Counted from the stretch's first letter, positions 44,632-53,980 are shown. The stretch: DNA of 64,000 bases from Deltaproteobacteria bacterium (GCA_024102635.1 JAGFJO010000072.1:1-64000), one strand, 5' to 3'. Numbers and translations are program-made. The notes: a model not told the origin generated them from the letters alone.

Positions 44632-46155
44632 CTACCGCTGCTCACCCAATTGTAGCCCGGTCATCGCAGCCAGCGCCGCCCGCATGCGCGGCTCTGATTC
44701 TGCCAGCGACCGAAGCGGCGCTCGCAGGTACTTTTTGATGGCGGCAGCTGATGCGCTTGATACTGCGGCCTCAAGGAGGTTTTGAAGCCCCTGCGAATAG
44801 CGCGGGTCAAGGCTTGTGCCGAGCAGATTTTCAAAGCCGATTCTCTTGATGTGAAATAGGAGGGGCTTTTTGGTTTCTACAAATGATACATCTCCCGCTC
44901 TTTTGACCATCGGAATGTGTATCGGCTGGCCGGATAGTTTACTGCAGACTTCGCCCCACTCTGAGATCTCTCGTGGCTTTTCCAGTAAGTTTTTAAACTC
45001 CTCTCTGGCTGTGGGCCACACAGCCGCAACCGCAAGAAAGGCGCCGAACATCAAAGGAGCTTCCTCGCCTGCGCGGTTAAGCTCGGAGTTAAGGTAAATT
45101 CTTAATTTTCCGATGTTGAACCAGTTAAACGAGTGCGGGTTAAAAAGCTCGTAAAGAGCGGCGGTCCTAAGCAGCGAAGGGCACTCGCTCTTTGCGGAGT
45201 AGTTTAGTAAGAATGTGCTTACTTCATCTCGGCGGAAACGCCCATCGGTTGATAGCTGCACCATATCAAGGAGCGCTGAAAGCCGGGAGGAGTCCTCCTG
45301 CTCAGTACCGTTGCTCGTGTGCTGTATCTTAAATGCCACTATGCTCCAAAGCTCATTTGGGCGCGCTTGAGAGATGTGCTCAATTATCTCGCTATGCAGC
45401 TCTGCCGGCGCTTTCATGTATAGATCTTCAAGCTCTTGCCGGCCGGGCCCATAGCCGTGATCTTCAAGCTGCTTATAAATATCAAGTAGAAGCTGGGTCG
45501 CGTACTCAAGCGCTTCTTGCTCTTCACCCTTCTCAAAGTATAGCGCAGCCAGCTCATCTCTTTTCTCTGACAAGCTGTCGCAAAGCATTTCAGGAGTTAT
45601 GGCCAGCAGCAGATTCGCGGCGATTGTCTCTAGCGCTCCGTCCTCCTGCAGCTCTCCAAAATTTGCTTCGGTTATTATCTTGGATTGGAGAGCTTTTGAT
45701 TGATTGCGAATAGCTCTAACCCACTCCTCTTTGGAACTCTTGTCGCTGCTAAGAGCTTCGGCGATAAATTCCCAATTGTTGTCGCAGCGCAGTATCATCT
45801 CGATAAGATTCTCGCGATCTTGTGCGCTGTGCGAGTGCTGCATGCGGGAGTGAAGAGCGGCGGCCATCTCTTCTTTTGAGGTGGCGGTCCCGACGGAATC
45901 CAGCGCGTCTTCGAGAGTTATTAAGCCGCGGCGCACAGCGCTTAAGGCGCCATCAATGGTGGTACGAATATGAGTTGGGCTCGTGCTATCATGAGCCATC
46001 TCGTTGCCGATAGATCTCAGAACACGAAATAATTGCGGTGTCCGTCCGAGATCAACGGCGATTGAATCGGGATCTTGCGGAGAGTGCGAGTCTGGCCCTT
46101 CGCGCGGCCCCTGGCTCTCAGCACCACCGGATCGCTTGTGCTTAGGGTCAAACAT
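44632..46155 (-). CDS. Hypothetical helical protein, 507 residues
   Basis: I do not recognise a family. ATG 46155 opens a polar, likely disordered tail (residues 1-40: KRSGGAESQGPREGPDSHSP), then a nearly all-helical protein rich in Leu, Ala and Glu (LYFEKGEEQEALEYATQLLL, YMKAPAELHSEIIEHISQA). The helical pairs suggest an alpha-solenoid. No signal peptide. It is the third gene of a minus-strand set with the HATPase gene 103 bases upstream, and shares with that protein a Gly/Pro/His-rich N-terminal tail. Confidence 0.65.
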   Translation of the reverse strand: MFDPKHKRSGGAESQGPREGPDSHSPQDPDSIAVDLGRTPQLFRVLRSIGNEMAHDSTSPTHIRTTIDGALSAVRRGLITLEDALDSVGTATSKEEMAAALHSRMQHSHSAQDRENLIEMILRCDNNWEFIAEALSSDKSSKEEWVRAIRNQSKALQSKIITEANFGELQEDGALETIAANLLLAITPEMLCDSLSEKRDELAALYFEKGEEQEALEYATQLLLDIYKQLEDHGYGPGRQELEDLYMKAPAELHSEIIEHISQARPNELWSIVAFKIQHTSNGTEQEDSSRLSALLDMVQLSTDGRFRRDEVSTFLLNYSAKSECPSLLRTAALYELFNPHSFNWFNIGKLRIYLNSELNRAGEEAPLMFGAFLAVAAVWPTAREEFKNLLEKPREISEWGEVCSKLSGQPIHIPMVKRAGDVSFVETKKPLLFHIKRIGFENLLGTSLDPRYSQGLQNLLEAAVSSASAAAIKKYLRAPLRSLAESEPRMRAALAAMTGLQLGEQR

Positions 46156-46258
46156 CGCGATTTTTCCGTTTCATTCTCATCGGCGAGATTTTAGCACGGC
46201 CTAACGAGATAAGCGTGAGAATATTTGGTGATCTATGTACTGGCGGGAGGCGTGTCTT

Positions 46259-47428
46259 TTACTGCTGCAAGTTTGCTTCGCGCTTGGGAAGAATTATTGA
46301 AATGCGTGCGCCGCTTGTCGATCCCTCGGAGTAGTTCTCTATCTGCAACTCGCCTCCGTGGGCTCTAACTATATGATATAGCTCGCAGCAGCCGATGCCG
46401 CCTCCCTTGCTTGAGGCAGTTCTATTGCAGAGATATGGCCTCCCCGGGACTCCATCTTTGTCGTCTTCAAGATACTTGGGAGGAATTCCGTGGGCATTAT
46501 CTGTAAGTTCGAGCGCAACCCGTCCATCGGGGAGCACGCGGGCGCCGATGCTCATGTAATATTCTTTCATTGCTTCTGGCGACGGCTCATTTTGGCCCGT
46601 AGCCATGGCGACTGCGCGCTCATGCACAAATGCCGCCTGATATGAGTTTTTTGCGCATTCTGCGATACTTCTTAGTAGTAGATCGTATTGCCCGCGCACA
46701 AGCGGAAGATCTTTTGGAAATTCGCCGGTACGAATGAATCCTTTAGGAAATCTGCTCTGCCCCTCAGTCACAAGCTCTGCGGCATCACCGGCCAGCCGCT
46801 TGAGATCAAGAAGCGGAAACTCTTTAGGCGGAAGCGCCATGTCTACTTGAGCCGAGATTATTTTAAGTGAATTTTCCAAGCCGCGGGTAACCATGCCTCC
46901 AACTTCGCTTGAGCGCCACTGCTGCGGAACCTGCTCGAGCGCATTGTCCATGGAGTTTAATATCTGCTTGAACCTGACGAAGAAACTTGTCGCTGAATCC
47001 AGCTCGTAATTTTTCTCTCCTCGCAGCACTCCTATCTCTGAGAACTCGGTTAACGACTTTGCGAGCCATGCAAACTGCTGCGCACCGTTAAGCTGGTTCC
47101 AGGGGGTAATTTGCTTTCCAGGTGCTCTGGGATCGTGGGTGCAGGCGGTCAGCGAGGCGGGCAGAAGCGCTTGGAGTTCGTCTTCCGCTATCATAAGAGA
47201 TAGGCTTAGAACGTTCAGCGCGTCCTGTGCATTGTGAATAATGGAGTGATTTATGCCGTGCACTAAGACTTGTGCAAGCTCTTTAGAGGCATCGTAATGG
47301 TGAGTGACGAGCGGGTCGGATCTGACTTTGCCGATGGAGGCTCCTTCGAGCGCCCCTGGATGCGGCCCCTGGTTCGGCGCGGCGCCTCTATCGTTCCTCT
47401 CGTTATGCGGACCTGCTGTTTCAGCCAT
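46259..47428 (-). CDS. HATPase-domain protein, histidine-kinase-like
   Basis: A 389-residue protein whose C-terminal ~140 residues are a GHKL ATPase: N-box ECAKNSYQAA, G1 box TDNAHGIPPKY and G2 region ASSKGGGIGCCELYHIVRA, then ISIILPKRE. The N-terminal half is helical with HGINHSIIHNAQDALNVLSL, which sits where a kinase H-box would be but does not look like a normal one, so autophosphorylation is doubtful. There is no membrane segment or receiver. The start has GGAG upstream. It is flanked by two helical unknown proteins in the same orientation. Confidence 0.83.
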   Translation of the reverse strand: MAETAGPHNERNDRGAAPNQGPHPGALEGASIGKVRSDPLVTHHYDASKELAQVLVHGINHSIIHNAQDALNVLSLSLMIAEDELQALLPASLTACTHDPRAPGKQITPWNQLNGAQQFAWLAKSLTEFSEIGVLRGEKNYELDSATSFFVRFKQILNSMDNALEQVPQQWRSSEVGGMVTRGLENSLKIISAQVDMALPPKEFPLLDLKRLAGDAAELVTEGQSRFPKGFIRTGEFPKDLPLVRGQYDLLLRSIAECAKNSYQAAFVHERAVAMATGQNEPSPEAMKEYYMSIGARVLPDGRVALELTDNAHGIPPKYLEDDKDGVPGRPYLCNRTASSKGGGIGCCELYHIVRAHGGELQIENYSEGSTSGARISIILPKREANLQQ

Positions 47429-47439
47429 TGGCGCTCCGC

Positions 47440-48252
47440 CTAGTCCAGCCCTTTGTAGTGGTGAATCATATATCTATTTGCAACTTCGATTGCAGCATCA
47501 GGCCTACCCGCCTCGCGCAGGGAAACAATCAGCTCCCTCTGCAGCTTGTAGTCCGACGGAACAAGCATAAGCTCCAGCCTAAGCAGCGCGGCTTGCTTAT
47601 CCGGCTCATCAAAGCGCCCTTTATGTTCGCTAATAATCTTTGCAAGCCAATCGCGTACCTCAATAGGAAGTACTTCGGGTCTTAACTCTTGCATTTCATT
47701 GATTGAGAGTCTGTCGCTATAGAAAGTGGCAATAAACGCCGAGTTGGATTTGATTAAGCGAAGGGCGACCGGATCTTCCGTGCTCGGATCAAATATCACA
47801 GCCTGAGCTACGAATCCGTTGCGTCTGGCAACTTCAGCTGCACCGGCCGCTAGAGCACTTCGGGAGTGCAGCACGGATTTTAGCAGTTCGTATGATTCGT
47901 TGACCGCCACCGCCCAGAGATGCATTTCGCCCGCGGCATCGGAGCCTGAAGTAAACAGATCTCCTGCGCCGGTCAGCTTCGCATGCAAGCGGCTGTCCAG
48001 CGAATCAATTACCTGCAGCGACTTGTGCGCCGAGATTGAGGGATCTTCTATCAATTCAATTGCGGAGATCGCTCTTATAAAATTGATTCGCCGCTCCTGA
48101 GCGGGCTGTGATGGGTCATCGAGCACACGCAGGCTCTTCTCAAAAAGCGAGAATGCCTCCGCCGGGCCCGGAAGACGGGAGGCGTTATCGCGGGCTAAAT
48201 CTTCAATCGGCTTCATAGATAATTCTCTTGCTCTTCGGTCGGACGTTACCAT
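47440..48252 (-). CDS. Hypothetical helical protein, 270 residues
   Basis: Unrecognised. ATG 48252 is preferred because GAGGAGG stands six bases before it. The protein is helical (EAFSLFEKSLRVLDDPSQPA, FIRAISAIELIEDPSISA) and ends with a TPR-like stretch (DYKLQRELIVSLREAGRPDA, EVANRYMIHHY). No signal peptide or membrane segment. It begins the set that continues 11 bases later with the HATPase protein and then the 507-residue protein. Confidence 0.68.
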   Translation of the reverse strand: MVTSDRRARELSMKPIEDLARDNASRLPGPAEAFSLFEKSLRVLDDPSQPAQERRINFIRAISAIELIEDPSISAHKSLQVIDSLDSRLHAKLTGAGDLFTSGSDAAGEMHLWAVAVNESYELLKSVLHSRSALAAGAAEVARRNGFVAQAVIFDPSTEDPVALRLIKSNSAFIATFYSDRLSINEMQELRPEVLPIEVRDWLAKIISEHKGRFDEPDKQAALLRLELMLVPSDYKLQRELIVSLREAGRPDAAIEVANRYMIHHYKGLD

Positions 48253-48558
48253 TGGCATCCTCCTCAACGTTGTTTTTCATATACAGCTTCACAGCAGGTG
48301 AACTTTAGCAGTTAAAGCAGTGCAGCGTGAAGAACATCCGTTAAGGCATATAAGGTTATGGGTGTTGTAGGGCTGCCGAATCATTGCAGGCGAACTGATT
48401 GTAATAATTGGGATCTTTTTTCTTTATGGTCGCGGCGCTGCTCGCTATAGACTCAGTTTACCTGATTACGGGAGGCAGGCTCGCGCCAGGGCAATGAGGC
48501 AGCTCATTCTCGCTGCGTTTTTGCTGTCATTTTTGTTTCCTGCTAACATCCCCTTGCG
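48253..48558. other. 306-bp divergent region before hslV
   Basis: This region separates the minus-strand helical gene from hslV and should hold both promoters. A TATAGA at about 48448 is a weak -10 for hslV without a clear -35. A short frame from 48493 encodes a signal-like peptide but overlaps hslV and is not called. Confidence 0.4.
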
Positions 48559-49104
48559 ATGGAGATTCATTCTACTACCATACTTGCCTTTCATCACAGA
48601 GGGGTGCTCGTATTCGCCGGAGACGGGCAGGTCACTGTCAATAACTCTATAATGAAGCGCGGCGCAAACAAGATACGGCGCCTTCAGGACGGCGCAGTTC
48701 TTGCGGGCTTTGCGGGATCCGCGGCCGACTCCTTTACTCTATTTGAGAGGTTTGAAGGGAAGCTTAAAGAGTTCTCCGGACAGCTCGCGCGCTCCGCTGT
48801 TGAGCTGGCCAAGGAGTGGCGCACCGACCGTTATCTTAGGCGGCTGGAAGCTATGATGGTTGTGGGGGACCGTGACTCGCTTTATATCCTGTCGGGCATG
48901 GGCGATGTGCTGCAGCCGGATGATGGGGTGGCTGCTATAGGGTCGGGAGGAAACTTTGCTCTCTCCGCCGCGCGCGCACTTTTACGTCATGCAGGCTCTC
49001 ATCTCTCTCCCAGAGAGATCGCCGAAGGCGCTATGACGATTGCAGCGGAGATCTGCCCCTTTACGAATTCCAATTTAACTATAGAAGAGCTTAGCCGTGA
49101 GTGA
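48559..49104 (+). CDS. hslV: HslV peptidase subunit of HslVU
   Basis: A 181-residue threonine peptidase. The mature N-terminal Thr is in [11 protein letters not shown], with a five-residue leader as in many HslV proteins. [46 protein letters not shown] and [20 protein letters not shown] are family hallmarks. It forms a double hexamer activated by HslU in the cytoplasm. Its TGA overlaps the GTG of hslU by eight bases. Confidence 0.96.
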   Translation: MEIHSTTILAFHHRGVLVFAGDGQVTVNNSIMKRGANKIRRLQDGAVLAGFAGSAADSFTLFERFEGKLKEFSGQLARSAVELAKEWRTDRYLRRLEAMMVVGDRDSLYILSGMGDVLQPDDGVAAIGSGGNFALSAARALLRHAGSHLSPREIAEGAMTIAAEICPFTNSNLTIEELSRE

Positions 49105-50377
49105 AGATCTTGAATTGTCCGACATCCCCGCCGGCCAGGAAGTTTATATTGATGAAGCATTCTCCACGCCGGACCAAATTGTCGATGAATTAGATCGCTA
49201 CATCATTGCTCAAGATGAGGCTAAAAAGGCGGTTGCCATTGCGCTGCGTAACCGCTGGCGGCGGCTTAGAGTATCGCCTGAGCTGCGAGATGAGATAATG
49301 CCCAAAAATATAATTATGATTGGGCCTACCGGAGTGGGGAAAACCGAGATTTCACGCCGTTTAGCTAAGCTTGCAAAGGCGCCCTTTGTGAAAGTTGAGG
49401 CTTCCAAATTCACTGAGGTTGGATATGTGGGGCGAGACGTGGAATCAATTATTAGAGATCTGGTTGAGGTCTCTTATAAGATGGTGCGAGAGTCGGAGCG
49501 CCGGCGGGTTCTAACCCAAGCAGAAGAGGCCGCCGAAGAGAGGCTGCTTGATGCGCTGTTACCCGGATCTTCCGCAGTGGAAAGTGCAGTAGAGGATGAA
49601 GTTGCCGGAGGCCCCGGAATAATTGAGCAGGATGAAAGCGGAGTGGGGCACACGGCGAAGCCTGCTTCGGGCCGATCCCATACGAGGGAGAAGTTCAGGG
49701 AATTATTAAGAGCAAAGAAGCTCGAGAGCCGCATCATCGATGTGGAAGTGACGCGGCAGGTGCAAACTCACCTCCAGGTACTTGGCCCGCAGGGATTCGG
49801 CGAGATTGAAGGGCAGATTAAAGATCTTTTTGCCAACATGGTTCCTAAGCAGCGTGAGAGCAAGCGTGTAAGTGTGCAGGAGGCGAGAAAGCTCTTTGTT
49901 CAGGAAGCGCAGGATCTTTTGATCGATCACGATCAGATAGCACGCATAGCCAGAAAAAAAGCCGAGCAAACCGGGATAGTGTTTATCGATGAGATCGATA
50001 AGATCTGCGGCGCCGACGGGACAAAAAGCCCCGATGTGTCGAGAGAGGGAGTCCAGCGAGATCTTTTGCCGTTAGTGGAGGGCTCGACAGTTAGCACCAA
50101 GTACGGACTTATTAACACCGATCATATACTTTTCATTGCTTCGGGCGCGTTTCATATGAGCAAGCCATCAGATCTAATGCCGGAGTTCCAGGGGCGCTTT
50201 CCTATAAGAGTCGAGCTAAGAAGCTTGGCGCCCGAAGACTTTGTGCGCATTCTTACAGAACCAAAGAACGCTTTGATAGCCCAGTATATCGAGCTGCTTC
50301 AAACAGAGGGAGTTAAGCTGCACTTTACAGAAGATTCGATTGATGAGATTGCCCGGCTTACGGCTGAGGTAAATTAA
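49097..50377 (+). CDS. hslU: HslU ATPase subunit, cut short by an in-frame TAA
   Basis: The visible 426 residues are a normal Hsl[21 protein letters not shown], Walker [20 protein letters not shown], pore loop GYVGRDVES, Walker [12 protein letters not shown]-domain in the middle (residues ~115-230) and [20 protein letters not shown]. It should run on to ...DLSRFIL but a TAA at 50375-50377 interrupts after EVN. The expected codon here is Glu (VNE in E. coli HslU), so one G-to-T change explains it. The next 58 codons keep the HslU frame. Without the C-terminal tail HslU could not activate HslV. Confidence 0.93.
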   Translation: MSEDLELSDIPAGQEVYIDEAFSTPDQIVDELDRYIIAQDEAKKAVAIALRNRWRRLRVSPELRDEIMPKNIIMIGPTGVGKTEISRRLAKLAKAPFVKVEASKFTEVGYVGRDVESIIRDLVEVSYKMVRESERRRVLTQAEEAAEERLLDALLPGSSAVESAVEDEVAGGPGIIEQDESGVGHTAKPASGRSHTREKFRELLRAKKLESRIIDVEVTRQVQTHLQVLGPQGFGEIEGQIKDLFANMVPKQRESKRVSVQEARKLFVQEAQDLLIDHDQIARIARKKAEQTGIVFIDEIDKICGADGTKSPDVSREGVQRDLLPLVEGSTVSTKYGLINTDHILFIASGAFHMSKPSDLMPEFQGRFPIRVELRSLAPEDFVRILTEPKNALIAQYIELLQTEGVKLHFTEDSIDEIARLTAEVN

Positions 50378-50554
50378 AAGACCGAAAATATCGGCGCTCG
50401 AAGGCTGCATACCCTGCTTGAAAAGCTGCTGGAGGAGATCTCTTTTACCGCCCATAAGCGCTCAGGCGAAGAGATCGTTATTGACCAAAGGTACGTACGC
50501 GATCGCTTGAGCTTGATTGTTTCGGATAGAGATCTTTCACGCTTTATTTTGTAG
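50378..50554 (+). pseudogene. hslU: HslU C-terminal part beyond the in-frame stop
   Basis: This frame continues HslU without shift: [20 protein letters not shown], then [20 protein letters not shown] and a final [10 protein letters not shown] before TAG. All are conserved blocks of the HslU C-terminal domain, and DLSRFIL is the tail that inserts into HslV. No start codon with a ribosome site precedes it. It is either part of a broken gene, a recently broken strain-specific allele or a sequence error. Confidence 0.88.
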
Positions 50555-50582
50555 TCCAAGCCAACTTGTTATCTCATTTCTC

Positions 50583-51539
50583 GTGACGACTGAGGTATCA
50601 CGCTATCTTCTAAAGCTCGCTAAGCGTCTGTTCCCGGATGTAAACGAGCAGGATGCGTTCATGGCGGCGCTTTCCGGCTCTTCGGCTCCCGAGCCGGCCT
50701 TGATATGGATGCGCGATGAGCAGCGCCCCGGTCCGTTCAAAGTAGCGGAGCCGCTGTCATGGCAGCCAGATTTCTCAGATAGGATTAAAGGCGATGAGCG
50801 TCCCGGAGCGAGCAGTATGCATGAAGAGGGAGAGTATTACTGCATGGACCTCTCCTCTATCTTCCAAGCGGCACCTGCACATGCAGTGCATGAACCGTGC
50901 GATTCGGTACTTGATGTTTGCGCTTCTCCTGGTGGAAAGAGCGTTTACTACTGGCGCGTGCTCAAGCCTGAATTTCTTATCTGCAATGAGGCCGTGAAGA
51001 ATAGGGTGCGGGCGCTAATCAGCAATCTCAAGCGCTGCCGAATAGCTCCTGCTGCGGTTGCCAGTCTAAGCGCACCGGCCTTAGCCGAAAGGTTCCCCAA
51101 TGCTTTCGAGCTAGTAATAGTTGACGCCCCGTGCAGCGGGCAGTCTTTGCTGGCTAAGGGGGCGTCTTCGCCGGGATGCTTCCACCCATCGACGGTCAAC
51201 ATGAATGCCAACCGGCAGAAAAAGATAATTGCAAATGCGGCTTCGTGCACGGCGCCGGGCGGTTATCTTGCCTATAGCACCTGCACCTTTTCCCGGGAGG
51301 AGAACGAGGGGGTGGTGGAGTGGTTTTTACGCAAGTTTCCACGGTTCGAAAGCCTTCCCCTGTGCACAGTTGAGCCGCATAGATCCCCCCTTTCAGATTA
51401 TTACTGCTACCGCCTTTATCCCCAGCAGCACATGGGGGCCGGAGGGTTTACCGCGCTATTTAAGGATAAAAGGCGCGAAGAGAAGACGGCGATAAGACTC
51501 GATGATCACCAGTTTTGGTGGAGTACCTTTAACGGTTAA
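50583..51539 (+). CDS. NOL1/NOP2/Sun-type RNA m5C methyltransferase
   Basis: A 318-residue protein from GTG 50583, 28 bases after the hslU terminal stop (the frame also extends back to TTG 50517, which would overlap hslU). The SAM site is VLDVCASPGGKSVYYW. The two catalytic cysteines are in DAPCSGQSLLAKG and YSTCTFSREENEG. The domain is that of RsmB/RsmF-like cytosine-5 methyltransferases acting on rRNA or tRNA; the target cannot be fixed. Its stop overlaps the convergent pilin-like gene by four bases. Confidence 0.9.
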   Translation: MTTEVSRYLLKLAKRLFPDVNEQDAFMAALSGSSAPEPALIWMRDEQRPGPFKVAEPLSWQPDFSDRIKGDERPGASSMHEEGEYYCMDLSSIFQAAPAHAVHEPCDSVLDVCASPGGKSVYYWRVLKPEFLICNEAVKNRVRALISNLKRCRIAPAAVASLSAPALAERFPNAFELVIVDAPCSGQSLLAKGASSPGCFHPSTVNMNANRQKKIIANAASCTAPGGYLAYSTCTFSREENEGVVEWFLRKFPRFESLPLCTVEPHRSPLSDYYCYRLYPQQHMGAGGFTALFKDKRREEKTAIRLDDHQFWWSTFNG

Positions 51540-52366
51540 GAATCTTCCGTTTCGGTAATGGCCATTGGTATCCAGGTAAGCTCCGGCGCATTTAGGCCGT
51601 TTGCTGCATTTATAGTGCCGGGTGGGAGTGCGACGCTCTGCGGCGCATATGCGAAGAGGCTTATATTTCGCGATATCTTTCTTATTAGAATGGTGCCTGT
51701 CAGAGAGTAAAATGAAGCGAGTTTGTTTGCGGCGGTGGGATTTGAAAGAGACTCAACTACGATATCGCCACCTGCAATTACGAGGGCGTCTCCATTTAGT
51801 TCTAAAATGCCGTCGATATCCAAGTAGCCGGGGGTATAGATAGTTATCGGGCTTCCGCTGATGGGAGATATCGCAATAGATGGTAGAGGACTCTCTGCGT
51901 TCTCGCGCATAAAGATATCTCCACTTAGCACGCCGGTTGTAATGCGGCATGTCATTGCTGCAATGGCCGAGCCTTGAGTAAGAGAGTGACCGGAGGTGGT
52001 TGCAGTAGGAGAGGCCGAAATTGCATTAAGGCATGAGGCGCTAGGCACTGCAAAACGGGAGAGGTCAATAAGCGGCACGCCTTGAGTGTGCTCTCTCTTG
52101 CCGGTCAAAAAGCACAAAAGGGCGCCTGATTCGCCGATGCAGGAATGCTTCGAGCCGGGGAGCGAGGAGATTTCGTCGAGGCGCTCGAATAGTGAATTAA
52201 GTTTATCGTTTCTGGCACGGGTTGATTTCAGAATGTCCGCCTCTAGCAGTATCTTCCGTTCAAATGCAGCCGTAGCCATAGCGCCGGCAAAGATCGCCGT
52301 TAGAAGCAGCATTAACGCAGAAAGTGACGAGCTTCCTTTCTCTTTTGAATTCACCCTAGCCGCCAT
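51536..52366 (-). CDS. Hypothetical membrane-anchored protein in the pseudopilin cluster
   Basis: A 276-residue protein with a basic start (MAARVNSKEKGSSSLSALML) and one hydrophobic segment at residues 15-37, then a soluble region with YLDIDGILELNGDALVIAGG and VVESLSNPTAANKLASFYS, which suggests a beta-helix or repeat-rich extracellular part. It lacks a clear G/xxxxE prepilin site, but the arrangement resembles PilX-like large minor pilins. It overlaps the PilW-like gene by 11 bases, so it likely belongs to the same operon. Confidence 0.7.
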   Translation of the reverse strand: MAARVNSKEKGSSSLSALMLLLTAIFAGAMATAAFERKILLEADILKSTRARNDKLNSLFERLDEISSLPGSKHSCIGESGALLCFLTGKREHTQGVPLIDLSRFAVPSASCLNAISASPTATTSGHSLTQGSAIAAMTCRITTGVLSGDIFMRENAESPLPSIAISPISGSPITIYTPGYLDIDGILELNGDALVIAGGDIVVESLSNPTAANKLASFYSLTGTILIRKISRNISLFAYAPQSVALPPGTINAANGLNAPELTWIPMAITETEDS

Positions 52367-53213
52367 TTAAAAGCACATTGTCCACCGTCTGGCGGCCAAG
52401 GTGGTTCACAAAATTGAGCTGCTTTTCTTTTTGATGCTCAAGAGTGATGCCGACAGAGAGCTCAAGAAGGCCAAGCTGATGGTCCAGCTGCTGAGCAACA
52501 TTGAATCTTCGTAAACCGGAGTAAATCGGCTGATTCTCTATAACCGCTCCTCCCAGGTGGCCGGCGTAGCGCAGGTTCCCGTCCGAATCGAGATAAATCG
52601 TGTAGATGGATCGAATTGGCAGCAGAGCGAGCGCAAAATTGGAGAGTTCCGGCCTTTGACCCGCCAGCATACTTTGCTCCGGTATTCGTAGTGAGAGCTG
52701 TTCGCACTCCCCGCTAAGGGCGCTTCTTTTATCTCCTGGTGCTAGTAACTCGACCATTCCGTTAGGTGAGATAACAAGGAAGCTGTCAAAGGCCGATGGG
52801 GTGTGAGTGTAGCGGGGGCAAACGGAAAGATGAACGAGTGACTGCTCAACACGCCTCTCTTTTACTCTCTGTATCCTCCGGAAATCGAAAGATGCATAGG
52901 TAACTGCTGTACTGGCTGTATCGGGCTGCAGCTCCTCCGCTCCGCTTATCCGGACCGGCGTGCCGTCAAATGTGGTTAATACTCCGGAATGTATACGAGG
53001 CACGAGCGGCAGAGGATGTCCGTCTATATCTCTTATAATCTGGTTAAGCTTTTCGGCTGTAACAGCCGCTGCAGCTGCGGCCTGCAGCTCTTTTCGCGCA
53101 TAGATGGAGGCATTTATTAGATAGAGAAGAGCGCTGGATAATATAACGAGCAGAGCCGCCGTGATGGCCTGGCAGATAAGAAATTCTAGAAGGGAGATTC
53201 CTTTCTCGTTCAT
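52356..53213 (-). CDS. PilW-like minor pseudopilin
   Basis: A 285-residue protein with a prepilin leader: MNEKG then ISLLEFLICQAITAALLVIL, giving a Gly at -1 and Glu at +5 for the prepilin peptidase. The rest contains SLVHLSVCPRYTH and RYAGHLGGAVIENQPIYSGL. Large pilin-like proteins at this position resemble PilW/GspJ. It overlaps the next gene by 11 bases and the preceding gene by four bases, indicating a tight operon. Confidence 0.78.
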   Translation of the reverse strand: MNEKGISLLEFLICQAITAALLVILSSALLYLINASIYARKELQAAAAAAVTAEKLNQIIRDIDGHPLPLVPRIHSGVLTTFDGTPVRISGAEELQPDTASTAVTYASFDFRRIQRVKERRVEQSLVHLSVCPRYTHTPSAFDSFLVISPNGMVELLAPGDKRSALSGECEQLSLRIPEQSMLAGQRPELSNFALALLPIRSIYTIYLDSDGNLRYAGHLGGAVIENQPIYSGLRRFNVAQQLDHQLGLLELSVGITLEHQKEKQLNFVNHLGRQTVDNVLLNGG

Positions 53214-53545
53214 GGTTCTCCTTTAACGGGCACTAAGTAGCTAACAGAATGGTTGTTGCCTGCGCCGCAAGTTATCTTTGCCGCGCTACGCAAAAGAACC
53301 TCTCTCCGGCACCTCTCGGATTGCAGAGCTTTAAGCGGCGGCAGCATTTCAGAGACCCCGTCTTTAAGCATCCTATGGGCTCTACCGGCATGACCTCTGA
53401 CGCGTTCGACAGTTATTATGACGCTCTCAAAGAATACTGCCGCAATGATGAAGACGATTAAAAGCTCAATCTGCAGAAACGCGCGACATCCGTCTAGCTG
53501 CAGTCGCTTTGCACCCGCCCGCGCAGCGATAAGGTAATGCGGCAC
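53210..53545 (-). CDS. Short prepilin-like protein, atypical leader
   Basis: A 111-residue protein from GTG 53545, which has GGAG eight bases upstream. A 21-residue leader precedes CRAFLQIELLIVFIIAAVFF. If cleaved after Ala, the mature start is FLQIE, giving Phe+1 and Glu+5, but with Ala rather than Gly at -1. It overlaps the FimT-like gene by 52 bases on one side and the PilW-like gene by four on the other. The atypical leader makes the pilin assignment tentative. Confidence 0.6.
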   Translation of the reverse strand: MPHYLIAARAGAKRLQLDGCRAFLQIELLIVFIIAAVFFESVIITVERVRGHAGRAHRMLKDGVSEMLPPLKALQSERCRREVLLRSAAKITCGAGNNHSVSYLVPVKGEP

Positions 53546-53919
53546 TTTTTCTCTCCGTTACTAATGACAATTCCGCTGGGGCTTGAAACTCCACTCGGTG
53601 AGAGATAGATGTCCCCGGACGCATACTCAGTAATCTCAAACCCTCGCATCAATTTTCGCGACAGTAGCTCTCTTCCTCCGGAGCTAATTGCTTTATAACG
53701 ATCATTATGGAGTGTCACTCTGATCTTATCGCGTGACTGCGACGCGAGTATGGCCAATCTCTGCAGGTCAAAGGCGACAGCATCAGCCTGAGATCGGAGC
53801 AAAGCCTGGCGCCGCCACTCTCCGAAGGATGGTAGCGAAATTGCGGCTATAAGCGTTACAAGCGAGAGAACCACGAGCTGCTCCAGCAGCGTGACTCCTG
53901 ACGATTTAATTCTGCGCAC
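53494..53919 (-). CDS. GspH/FimT-type pseudopilin
   Basis: A 141-residue protein with leader MRRIKSSG and mature start VTLLEQLVVLSLVTLIAAIS, having Gly-1 and Glu+5, then LPSFGEWRRQALLRSQADAV, the usual FimT/GspH region, and a C-terminal pair of cysteines (CRITLSLRGRVQSDC) that can form a disulfide. It is the first gene of the pilin set. The start is GTG 53919 and no strong ribosome site is seen. Confidence 0.82.
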   Translation of the reverse strand: MRRIKSSGVTLLEQLVVLSLVTLIAAISLPSFGEWRRQALLRSQADAVAFDLQRLAILASQSRDKIRVTLHNDRYKAISSGGRELLSRKLMRGFEITEYASGDIYLSPSGVSSPSGIVISNGEKKCRITLSLRGRVQSDCS

Positions 53920-53980
53920 AGTGAATTATCGCCGGAAGCGCCGGATAGTTGCTTCAGTACAGCTAGAAAAGTTGGCAGGT

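Noticed and set aside
48493-48655. Short frame with signal-like N-terminus before hslV
   Set aside because: It overlaps the well-supported hslV and has no independent support.
50375-50377. Possible alternative genetic code or programmed readthrough at the hslU TAA
   Set aside because: TAA ends other intact genes here, for example at 6778-6780 and 16511-16513, so TAA is a normal stop; no readthrough signal was recognised.
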